A stretch of 64,000 bases of DNA from contig CP084615.1 in NCBI GenBank assembly GCA_025917655.1, positions 1,612,001 to 1,676,000 of the forward strand, given 5' to 3'. The number at the start of each line of letters is the position of its first letter. Position 1 is the stretch's first letter. Origin of the DNA: Chlorella sorokiniana (Eukaryota; Chlorophyta; Trebouxiophyceae; Chlorellales; Chlorellaceae). The translations under genes were made by a program, and so were the position numbers. Under the pieces are notes generated by a model. The model saw only the letters and a list, made by a program, of their open reading frames with translations, was not told the origin of the DNA and ran no database searches. Below are positions 54,805 through 64,000 of the stretch, piece after piece.

Positions 54805-57800
54805 TTACAGGTACAAGGCTTTGCTCTGTTCGGAGAAAGATGCAAATGTTGAGTGAGGGCGCAAGCGGGCAGGGGCCAGTGCCAGGACACGGCCAGCAGA
54901 GGTGCGCAATTCACGCATCGGCCAAGCCACACCCTGGGAGTCAATGCTTGAAGTGTTGATTTCAATGACGATACCAAGTGAGCTGGTCGCCGCGCCCCCA
55001 GCCGCGGCAGCGCCCTTGGCCGCGGCTGCCGCCACTGCCTCGAGGCATCAGCCCCGAGCGCGCGCACCACCTCCTCGCTGTCCACAAAGTGGTCGGTGAC
55101 CATGCGGCTGCTGACGCGCATGCTGCGCACGGCGGGGTGCGTGCAGGGCACCAGAGCCAGCCTGGCGCCTTCCCCACCGCTGCCAGCGCCCTCGTCTGGT
55201 GGCCCGGCCTCGCCCTCGCCTGGGGCCGCGCTGGGGTGCGGTAGATGAGGACCACCTGGCCCGGGACGTGCGCGTTGTAGGGCTGGTCAAACCCGCCGCT
55301 GCCGAGGCGGGCCAATTCGGACGACGGGGAGCCGCCCTGCTGCCGTCCCTCTCCCTCCTCGCCCCCTCGCCCCTGCCGCTGCCGCCCTCCGCGCCCAGCG
55401 CCCAGCCCAGCAGGGGGCCAGGTGCTGCGCCACGGACAGCCCCGCCTTGGAGTCTGCCGCCGCCGCCTCCTGCGCCTGCTGCGCGCTGCGCCAGTCGAAG
55501 GCGGCCAGCTCCTCCAGCAGCGCGGCAAAGGAGCGGATGCAGAGGCGGGGCACGACGTCGTCTGCATGCACCACGCTGGTCACCACATCTGTGGTCCAGG
55601 TGAAGGGCCAGCGTGGGTGGGTGAGAGGTGAAGATTGGGGGCAGGCACGTGGATGGAGAGCATGAGTGCAGAGGCAACAGCTTGCAGGCCGCCATCAGCT
55701 GCTGCACACTGGCATGCTCCCGGCCCAGCACATGCCGTCAACACCTGCAGGCAGGTCTCCCCCACACACACACCCGAGCAGGCCAGCGCCATTTCCTTGT
55801 CCATGCACGCCGGCGTCTCGTAGGCCCAGCAGCGCAGGCGGGCGGCCCCCAGCCCCCGGTTGCGCAGGTAAACCGCCAGCAGGGCGGCCACGCCTGCAGG
55901 GGTGGCAGCAGAGCCGCAGGCTGCTGAGCCGGCAAGCGGGTGCGGCCGGCTGGAACAGGCAAGCAGCGTCACGCTGCCCGGGGAAAGACAGAACAACGGG
56001 ACTCTTGAGGGGGAGACGCTCCATGTCCCCTCTTTGCAGCTGCCCCCAACAACCACAAACAAGCAGCCCCATCCCCCATCCCCCGACCCACCTGCCCCCA
56101 AGGAGTGCCCCACCAGCGTCACCTCCATCCCCTGCGCGTACAGCGGGCGCAGCAGCGGCCCAAACTTGGCCCCCAGGTAGAGGGCGGCGCGCGCCATGCC
56201 GCTGTGGCAGTGCCCCGACAGGCGGCGGCGCTGCGCCTCGTCTGCCGCCTCGTCCTTTGCGCTGGCAGCTGGCGCGCGGCACTCCCCTCCGCCTCCTCCT
56301 CGTCAAACGGCGCGCCTGCGGGGCAGGGCACAGCGGGGCATGCGCATGTCGTCAACAAGGGCAGGGAGCTGCGTGCCCTCAGCGCCGGCGTGACGGTGGG
56401 CGCCCAGCGCCGGCCTGCGGGCCCCTGCCCCCCGAAGAAAGAACTGCCTTTCCGCCAACACACGACCTCGTAACAACGTTGCCCCCGCCCCCATCCCCAG
56501 CCCACACACAGACCTCCTTCCACCAAGCACATACGCAAATACCCCCAAAAACGCACATTCCCCCCCGCCCACACACACACACACCCCCGTGGCCAGCAGA
56601 TCGAAGAAAGCGTCCTCGGGGCTGAAGGTGCCGCGCACCACCAGCGCCACCTCCCCCGCCCCTCGGCCACCGCCAGGAAGTAGGCGGGGCAGCCGCTGGC
56701 CAGGTCCGCCACGTGGCTGGCCGCCAGCAGCGTGTAGCCGCGCTCAGACAGCGCCTCCGCCAGCGACTGGTCTGCGGGGGGCTGCGTGGGAGGGCTCAAG
56801 GGCGGCGGCGCTGGCATGGACGCGTGTCGGGGCTGTTTGGCCAGCCAGGGGCGGGCGCAGGACTGGCCGTCGCTTTGCTGCGGGCACACCAGCCCTGGGG
56901 CCCCCGTTCAGCCCCCTCCGTCTCCCACCCGTGTCACAGTCGTAGGGCAGGCAGGCCATTGCACGGTACTGCCGTACCGACTCCAGCAGGTCACCCGGCA
57001 CCTCCGCCGCCTCGCCGTCGCCGTCGCCGTCGCCGCCCGCCAGCAGCGGGCGCTGGTCCTGGGTGCTGTAGAAGTAGTAGAGGCGCATGCTGAGCTCGCT
57101 GGGGGCCAGCTCGGGCGGCTGAGCAGCTCGGCAATGGCGGGGTTGGACTCCTGCACCCTGCGGGAGGCGGGCGGGGCAGGGCAGCTGGGTCAGGCTACCT
57201 GCAGCATGGGACGGCGCAGCGGGCGGCGGCCGCCAGCTGACACAGCCTGGCCTGGCAGAGGCTGGCGCTGGGCCCCCCTCAGCCCCCGCACTTGTTGGCG
57301 GTGATGGCCAGCTCTCGCAGGATGTGCCACGCGCTGGAGTCGCTGCCGCTGCTGCCGCCCGGCGGCTCCCAGTCCCAGATCGACGCCAGCGCTGCCTCGC
57401 CGTGACGGTCGGGGTGGCGCAGGGACTGCGGCACGCGGCAGGCACAAGGGGTTGCTCAGCCACGCAGAGTTTCAGGCGCCCCAGGTCCCCAGCCTGATGG
57501 AGTTGCAGAGTGAAGGCGTTGGCTGGCAGGCTGGCGGCACCTCACCTGCACCAGGCGCTGCAGGCCGCGCGCGGTGCCAGCGGCCAGCAGCGTGCCCGCC
57601 GCCACCTTGAGCGGCAAGCGCACGCCGGCGGTCAGCAGGAAGGCAGACAGCTCCGCGGCGGCCACCAGCAGCGCCGCGGGCCGGGTGAACATGAAGGTGA
57701 AGCCTTCCACTGCAGCAGGTTCAGCGCAAGCGAGCTGTCAGTCTGGCGTGCCGCAGAGACAGCCGCCGCGCCTGCGGCTAGGGCACTTGGGAGGAGCGGT

Positions 57801-57829
57801 TCTCGTGTGCCAGTCGATTGGCTCACCAT
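54805..57829 (-). CDS. Class 3 lipase, DAGL (sn-1 diacylglycerol lipase)-like
   Basis: Predicted serine lipase acting on diacylglycerol or membrane lipids. The start MVSQSTGTREPLLP (57829) is followed by a hydrophobic region (PAALLVAAAELSAFLLTAGV and KVAAGTLLAAG) likely to anchor it. The alpha/beta-hydrolase follows: YTLLAASHVADLASGCPAYF, EVALVVRGTFSPEDAFFDLL, then the nucleophile elbow VTLVGHSLGAGVAALLA. Next come RLRCWAYETPACMD, the acid residue in VVHADDVVPRLCI, GQVVLIYRTP, and a histidine in MVTDHFVDSEEVV as in DAGLs. The family normally has four N-terminal helices, and fewer are obvious here. The C-terminal frame is ambiguous: stops at 54962 and 54805 both fit, the latter with an Ala-rich tail. 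About ten exons. Confidence 0.85.
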
Positions 57830-58426
57830 AGGCGTATGCGCACTTCGCGCTCAAATTTGCTACGCCTCCGACCGCTTTGGCGACAAGGGAGGTCATGAGC
57901 CAGGGAACGCCTTGAGGAAGGCGCGCGACTCTCCCAGCTGCAAGATCAACGTGATCGCGGCTGTGATTCGCCAGAAAGAAGCAATGCGCGATGCAAGCCG
58001 AGTAAGATCTTCTGCTGAAGCTGCCGCTGCGGGGGCTCAGCGCGGCAGGCGTGGGTGCCGGTATGGGAATCGTATGCTCAAGGACAACAATCATGCACCA
58101 TGTCATTCAGCTAACTTTTATTCAATGCCGCCCTCGAAATCAAGTGGATGTTGGCTGGCCATTCGCTGCATACACGCAGATGCAAGCAGCGTGCGACAGG
58201 ATGACGTCGTGCGCGAGTGAAGCCTGGCGTGCAGCTGCACTGCTTACCAGTCCCTGCTGCTGTCACTTGCAGGGGGAGGCCTCTTATTACTATATCGAGG
58301 AGCCGGGCTGCACTGAAACGTCCAAGTTGCACTTGCTCAGGATCCGCTGAGGTGGTGCAAGCCAAGATGAGGCAGCGCCTCGCAGCCATGCAACCACCCG
58401 CCGAAGGACCCTGCCGTGCTCTCCCG
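57830..58426. other. Intergenic between lipase and universal stress protein genes
   Basis: Lower-GC spacer containing the lipase promoter and the 3' UTR of the stress-protein gene. Nothing else recognised. Confidence 0.45.
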
Positions 58427-59393
58427 TCAACCCACGCGCTCTTGCGCTGCCTCCGCCGCTGCCCTGACCAGCTTCGGGTCCTTGTGCACCGCCACGTTGC
58501 AGGGTGCATGGTTTGCCACCCAGTGGCTCACTGCGGGGGGGGACCACCGTTGGCTGAGCGACACAGCCTGCTGCACGTCTTCCAATCACACTGCCTTTCG
58601 CTGCTGTGCAACCATGGTGCGTCGTACGTCGTGCAACAGCCACCAGCGCACCGCTTCCCACGCCAAACAGGTCGAGCAGGGCGCGCCGGCTGAGGCCCAG
58701 TCCACGGCTGCCCACCACGACTGTCTCGCACCCGCACTCAGAAGCATACCGCACGATCACCCTGCCTGCAGTCTGGCCGAGGCGCAGACAGACGTGACAG
58801 CTGCATGCACCGCAGCGTCTAAGAGCACGACAGCGCCTCGGGAGAGGGGGCAAAGAGGCGGCGAAAGCGCACCGATGTCCTGGGCGGTGCCTACTGTCGC
58901 CACAACAGTGTCGGTCGTCATCTGGCTGCCCTGAACCTGCTGTGGGCATAAGCAGGGAAGAGCACCATACCTGCAGCCGTGCATCCGCTGTAGCGTTGCC
59001 GCAGAGCAGGAATCAACGTTGCCCGCCATGCGCGGCTCACCCCGAGGGCCGCCATGCGGGCCTGGCTGCTTTGCAGCAGCGCCGCTGCGCGCTCCAGCCC
59101 AGCAGGATCGCCCTCGGCCTGTGGCTTGGCCACAGCGGCTGAGCGTTGGCAAAGGTGCAAGGCAGGTGCAGGCCGGGCGCATCCAGCCCGCGGCCGTGGC
59201 AGCGCCCTCACCGGCCAGGACGCCACGGGGACCAGGGCGCTGCCGGAGCTGCCAGGCTGGGAGGGCGGCACCACTGTGAAGAGGCGCGCACCGCGTCGCC
59301 GCCGCCCACCAGCGAGCGAGCCGCCCACTCCAGCGCGGCGGCGCTGGCGGGGCCGCCGTCCACAGCGATGCACACCCTGCGCGGCTGGGCCAT
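58427..59393 (-). CDS. Universal stress protein (UspA-fold)
   Basis: Nucleotide-binding alpha/beta protein linked to stress in plants and algae. The start MAQPRRVCIAVDGGPASAAA (59393) is the family's first beta strand and ATP loop. It continues WAARSLVGGGDAVR and LFTVVPPSQPGSSG, with a one-base slip between them near 59,285. GLERAAALLQSSQARMAALG follows, then RVIVRYASECGCETVVVGSR and GLGLSRRALLDLFGVGSVS (phosphate-binding Gly loop, about five residues longer than the usual G-x2-G-x9-G-S). The last strand is VANHAPCNVAVHKDPKLVR, and the stop lies at 58427. The two in-frame upstream ATGs are less likely. About four exons; a single USP domain. Confidence 0.85.
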
Positions 59394-59764
59394 GCTGCGC
59401 TGCAGGTTCCTTCCAGTCAGAATGGAGCAGCCGGCAAAACGCCTCGGTCGGGTCAGGTCCAAGGGACGAGTGCCTGAGGCCTTAGGCGAGCACGCCTTTG
59501 CTGCCAGGCAAGCTGAGCGAGCTCGATGGCAGTCCCTAGCTTGGGTTTGGCCAGGAGGACCTCTGAAATCACAACTGCAAGTTCAGGGAAGGGCCCCCAC
59601 AGCGCGGTACTGCCCCCTGCTAATGCGCATTGCTGCTGATTACATTGCTGCTTGTATGCGCGCTCATGTGGGCTTCGTGACGTTTTTAATCCGGATTGAA
59701 TCAAAGGCTACTACTGTACAGGGGTGCAGGTTGTTGGGTGCTGCGCGGCCGCGGTGCGCCGACC
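59394..59764. other. Intergenic with minus-strand poly(A) signal
   Basis: This holds the stress-protein promoter and the 3' UTR of the HECT gene; TTACA at 59640-59644 is about 120 bp past the HECT stop. AT-richer than neighbours. Confidence 0.5.
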
Positions 59765-62700
59765 TCAAGACAGGTCGAAGGAGCCCTGCCCTCGCGTATG
59801 GCGTAGAGCAGGCGCTCACGCAGCACCTCCTTGCTAGAGTAGGGCGGCAGCTTGAGATAGTTGGCGCAGGTCATGACCGATGGCAGGTCGCCGTCGGCCG
59901 GGTGGCGGCCGCCCACGCCCGGCGTGCCGGCCCCAGGCTGGGCGCGGAGCCTTGCGGCGCGGAGCCGCCCTCGCCGCCCGCCGCCGCGGCCGCGCTCTTA
60001 CGCACCACGGTGAGGCGGGGCTGCAGCGCGGCCAGGCCGCCGGGGGCAGCCGCGGCGTGCCGGTCACAAAGCGCAGGAACCTGCAGCAGCGGGGGAGGGC
60101 GCTGGGCCGGCGCTGAGCCGGCGCAGGCTAGGAGCCAAAGCTGGCGGCGCTAGAATGACAAAGCTCGGCGGCCAGGTATCACAAGCATCGAAGTAGCCGC
60201 AGCTGCGCATTCCGCCAACCCCAGGCACCCCCTGCCGCTCGTGCCTGCGCTGGTCCACGCCATCCAGCTCCGCCAGCACCTCCAGCAGCGCCAGCACGGG
60301 GGCTGCAGGGGCTGTAGCCGTGGTCAAACTTGATCACCTCGCCCAGCTGGGCAGCGCTCCACGCCTCGCCCGTGCCTGCGGGGAGGGCCAGAGGCGGGGG
60401 CATGAGCGGAGCGGCGGCGCCAGACGCAAGCAAGCAAACCTTGGCGCAGCGGGGAGGGCCCCGAATGTGTGCACTCTGTGCAAGCCGCCTGGGGCGTGGC
60501 GTTTTGAAGAAAGGGCTTGCCGCCCGCGCGCTCACCGCACAGCATGACCTCGATCTCGTCCTCGTAGAAGGCGGCGAGGCAGGAGACGGGGAAGATGGCC
60601 TCAAAGCCGGCGCGGAAGGCGGCCACCTGCGCCGCTACGCCCGCCCCCAGCGTCGCCCCAACCACAGCGTCCAGGTAGGCGCCCAGGTTGGATGCGGTGA
60701 CGGGGTCTGTGGGCGGAAGGGTGGGGGGGTGTGTGGGGTGTGTAGGTGGTGTGTGCGGAGGGGGCATGTTGCCTTTCAGCGGTGAGGGGTGACGCGTGCG
60801 TGGAAGATGCGTTCGCAAGCAGTAACCAATCTCTGCCGCCTTGGTTCCAATAAAGCACCAAAAAACAAAAAGCCGTTGCGGAGGGCGGCGGCACTGCCCC
60901 CCGACACCTCAGCTCCGTCTGGGTGCAGCGCGTGCCCCGGGTAGCCAGGCAGCTCAAAGGTCAGGCACAGCTCCTCCAGCGGGCAGCCATCCACGAGGAG
61001 GGGCCCGCTGCCGCCCGCCGCCGCGTGCGCGTGCAGCGCGGCGTGCAGCCGCTCCAGCGACGCGCCTGGCGGAGCACAAGGGGGGCGGTGGAGGCGACGT
61101 CAGGCCAGGCTCAGCAGCAGCGGCAGCAAGGCAGGCTGACGTGGGCAGAACCACCGCCAGCGACTGCTACCCGCCGCAGCAGGCGTCGGCGGAGCGGTAC
61201 ACGCGAACGCCAGTTGTCCTGCGATGCTGCCGCCATGCGGGCGGGCTGCAGTGGCCCTCCAAACGCGAATGGCGGCTGCCCTGCTCACTCCCTGCAACCC
61301 GGCCCCGGGCTTGCGCCGCCGCCACCCACCCAGCTGCGCGTCCACGGCCCGCATGTCAAACAGGTCCACGGGTCGGCCCAGGGCGAGGCGGTAGAGCAGG
61401 GGGAGAGGGGCAGGTCCAGCAGGCGGCAGTCCTGCAGCGCCTTGGCCACCGCGCGGCCCAGCAGGCGGAAGTAGGAGGCGGCCTGCGCATGACGCATGTG
61501 TGTGTGTGGGGGCGAAAGCAGCAGCCTGAGTGAGACGGCGGCGGAGATAGCAGGGGGCAGCCTGCAGCCCCGGCAGAGGCCCAGGCCCGCAGGGGCAGCG
61601 GCATGGCATGCGGGGGTGCATCGCCCCCTGGGGCCGGCCGCCGCAGGCGCAGGCGCTGCGCGCGCCCACCTTGCTGTCCTCGCCGCGTGCGCCGGGCGGC
61701 AGCGGCGCGGGGAAGAGGCCCTGCGGCGCGGCCACCAGGTCCTCCGCCCTCACCCCCTCCCCAGGCTGCCCCCGGTCCCCTCCAGCTCGCCAGCCAGCGG
61801 GCCCGGCCCCGCAGCCCCGCGCGTCGCGGCCGCCGCCGCCGCCTGCTTGGCCTGCTCCACGGTGGCGGGCGCCCGCCGCCGCCGCCGCCCCGCCAGATGC
61901 CCAGCGACTTGCGCTGCAGCTCGTGGGACAGCAGCGTGTAGAACTCCAGGGTGGGGCCCAGGCCTGGGGGGCACGAGCGCAAAGCGGGGTGAACAAGCGC
62001 GTAAGCCGTCCGAACGCCCGCATGCCAGCCCCGCCGCTGGTGCCCCTGTGCCTCGGCAGCGGCTCCTCAAGCGCCTGCCCAGCCCGCTGATGGGTGTACA
62101 CCTTAGATGGCAGCCCAAGCATGCATCTGCCCCCAGACCACACCATACACAACCCCAAATCAGCCCCCTACACCCGAGCCCCCGCCCCCAACACAGCAGG
62201 CCCACCTGCCCACCCACCCACCTGTGCCCACTTCCCCGAAGAACTCCACCTCCAGCTGCGCCCGCGCCCCAGCATACAGCTCAAACACCTTGAGCGCGCT
62301 GTCCAGCAGGCGGCGGCGCGAGATGCGCACCTGCGGGCGACGCAGCAAGCGGCGGCGGCGCGCTCGGGGTGAGGCGGCGGCGGGAGGAGCGGGGCGGCTT
62401 CCCCGCAAAGCATGTCAAGACTGGCACCCGGCACACAGGCCTCTGCGCGCCTCCCACAGCGGCTGTCGCTGTAACTCCCCCAAAAACACACACACACACA
62501 AACACGAACACAACACACACACACACTCACCTTCTGCCGCTGCACGCGGCCGATGCGCAGGTTGCCCGCGGCCTCCCGGTCTGCGGCGCTGGCGGGGCCG
62601 TGCTCGGCGGCGTGCGCCTGCTGGAGGTAGTGCAGCGCGGGCCAGGCCGAAGGAGGTGCAGTGGAAGAAGCGGCGGCGCGCCTCAAAGGGGAACAGGAAG

Positions 62701-64000
62701 CGCGCGCCGTGCACCAGCTGGCGGCACCAGCCGGGCAGGGCGCCTGCACGGGCTCAACGGGGCGGGGCGGAGGGGGTTGCGGGTGACAGGGGAGAAGAGC
62801 TGGGCACCGCAGTTCGGCCAGCCATGCACAGGCAGGCCAGGGCATGGCTGGGCAGGCAGGCGTGGGTGGGGCACCGCTGCTGCTCCTCTGGCAGGCGGCT
62901 CAGCGGCGCCCACCTCCGCAGATGGACAGCACATCCTTCAGCTGCTGGCTGAGCTTGGGGGACAGCTTGGCGGAGAGGAAGGCGTCGCGGGGCAGGTGGC
63001 CGGGGGCGGCAGCCCGGCCGGCAGCAGCTTCCCCCGCCGCCCCGCCTGCCACGCCGCCAGGTGCGGCGCCAGCCGGTTGAGCCGCTCCGCCAGGCGCAGC
63101 ACGGCCAGGGCATCCAGCGCGTCCCGCGGAGCGCACAGGTCGGCCGGCAGGTGCCCGCCCTCCAGCAGCTCGGCCAGGGGCGAGGCGGAGGCATCGTCGC
63201 GGCCGGCGGCAGCGCTGTCGGCGTCGCCGGCCTCCAGGGCGGCGGCGGCGCCGCGCGGCGGCCGGCCCCGCCCGCGCGGCGTGGCCGTGGACGCCGCCGC
63301 CTCGTTCTGCTGCAGCTGCAGGGCGGCGCCCCAGCTGCGGTAGCTGATCGTGTGCACCTCACCCCACAGCAGGTGGCCCAGGTCGGCGCCGCCCCCCCCG
63401 CCGAGGACGACGCCGCGTCGCCGCCGCCGCCCGCCGCCAGCTGCTGCTGCACCGCCTGGAACACCGTGGTGCCCGGGGTGAGCAGGCGGCCGCCCAGGTA
63501 GAAAGCGAGGTGGGGCTGCGGCTGAGCCGCGCCGCCGCCCGCGCCCGAGGCGCCGGCCTGCCGCTGACCCGCAGCCTGCGCATACGACTGCGGCCCGCCT
63601 GTGGCGGCGCCGCGCCCGGTACCGCCCGCCGCCTCTCGCCCCGCTTCGGCGCCGCCCGCTGCTCCTGGGGAGACGGCGGCGCCGTCGCCGTTGCCCGCCT
63701 CTGCGGCCGCCGCGCCGTCTGCCTCTCCCAGGTGCATGTCGTGCACGTGGGCTGCCATGCCATCCAGCTCCTCATCCTCTGCCAGGGGGTGCAGGGCAAG
63801 AGGCGGGGGTGAGGCGAGGCGGCCAGGCTCATGGCCAGCGGTGGCAGCAAACCGTCGCTGTCAGGCTGCAGGGTTCTGCCCTACTCAGCCCGCCCTCCTC
63901 CCCGCTCACCCTCCTCGTCGTACTCCTCGTCCTCCCCCTCCACATACCCCGCCTCCTCCATCTCCTCGTCCTCGCTGTACTCGCCTGGCGGGAGGGAGGA
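59765..64000 (-). CDS. UPL3: HECT E3 ubiquitin ligase, UPL3/TRIP12-like (5' end outside window)
   Basis: Ubiquitin ligase; the plant UPL3 branch targets transcription factors for degradation. Only the C-terminal part is in the window. From the right come an acidic stretch ([19 protein letters not shown]) and [48 protein letters not shown] and [20 protein letters not shown] follow, then [18 protein letters not shown]. The HECT domain follows: [78 protein letters not shown], the catalytic Cys in [19 protein letters not shown] (codon 59866-59868) and QGSFDLS before the stop at 59765. This whole series is specific to UPL3/UPL4/TRIP12. The last segment is one base out of frame with the preceding codons (near 59,795). 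Confidence 0.92.
62485..62527. repeat. CA microsatellite in a HECT-gene intron
   Basis: An imperfect (CA)n run is followed by variants. It lies in an intron between two coding blocks and has no evident role. Confidence 0.8.

Noticed and set aside
1-64000. tRNA or rRNA genes, CRISPR arrays, prophage, retroelements
   Set aside because: Looked for characteristic arms, spaced repeats, integrase, reverse transcriptase and capsid motifs by eye and found none. A tRNAscan or profile search would be needed to exclude small RNAs fully.

Overview
The window is nuclear DNA of a green alga, most likely a trebouxiophyte (Chlorella-like). By eye it is very GC-rich, has short GT-AG introns in almost every gene, and carries glutamine/alanine-rich low-complexity stretches inside proteins. 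TGTAA (plus strand) or TTACA (minus strand) poly(A) motifs lie downstream of several stops. The gene set is plant/algal-eukaryotic: peroxisome-targeted naphthoate synthase, RRN3, a GTE-type bromodomain protein, a UPL3-type HECT ligase and JMJD4. I saw no prophage, CRISPR array, rRNA or tRNA.

Layout. 0-1 kb: large palindromic (foldback) repeat. 1.9-7.2 kb, plus: GT61 glycosyltransferase, then JMJD4 oxygenase. 7.4-16 kb, minus: GNAT acetyltransferase, aspartyl/asparaginyl beta-hydroxylase-like protein, Pol I factor RRN3. 16.4-19.5 kb, plus: bromodomain-NET protein, convergent with a 6-kb minus-strand gene (19.7-25.9 kb). That gene joins a peptidase S74-type self-cleaving chaperone domain to a Dicer/RIG-I-type DECH helicase. 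26-28 kb, plus: HEAT-like protein sharing a 146-bp promoter with the helicase gene. 28.1-32.3 kb, minus: neutral ceramidase. 33.1-33.6 kb, plus: three-exon DUF2256 mini-gene. 33.7-37.8 kb, minus: naphthoate synthase and phosphomannose isomerase. 38.2-40.7 kb, plus: unknown protein. 41-42.5 kb, minus: unknown acidic protein. 42.6-47.1 kb, plus: hinderin-like coiled-coil protein and YLPM1-type P-loop protein. 49-59.4 kb, minus: zinc alcohol dehydrogenase, EamA transporter, DAGL-type lipase, universal stress protein. 59.8-64 kb, minus: HECT E3 ligase running off the right edge.

The genes do not form one pathway; this is an ordinary gene-dense eukaryotic chromosome arm. Recurring themes are RNA/transcription control (RRN3, bromodomain protein, YLPM1-like, DECH helicase), 2-oxoglutarate oxygenases (JMJD4, AspH-like) and lipid metabolism (ceramidase, DAG lipase). 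The most novel item is the S74-helicase fusion, in which every exon junction I could trace from the S74 domain into the helicase keeps frame.

Many conserved exons change frame by one base with no splice site. This happens in unrelated housekeeping genes, so I read it as indel errors in the sequence rather than pseudogenes. Exon boundaries below come from reading splice sites and protein similarity by eye; only those given to the base were counted.
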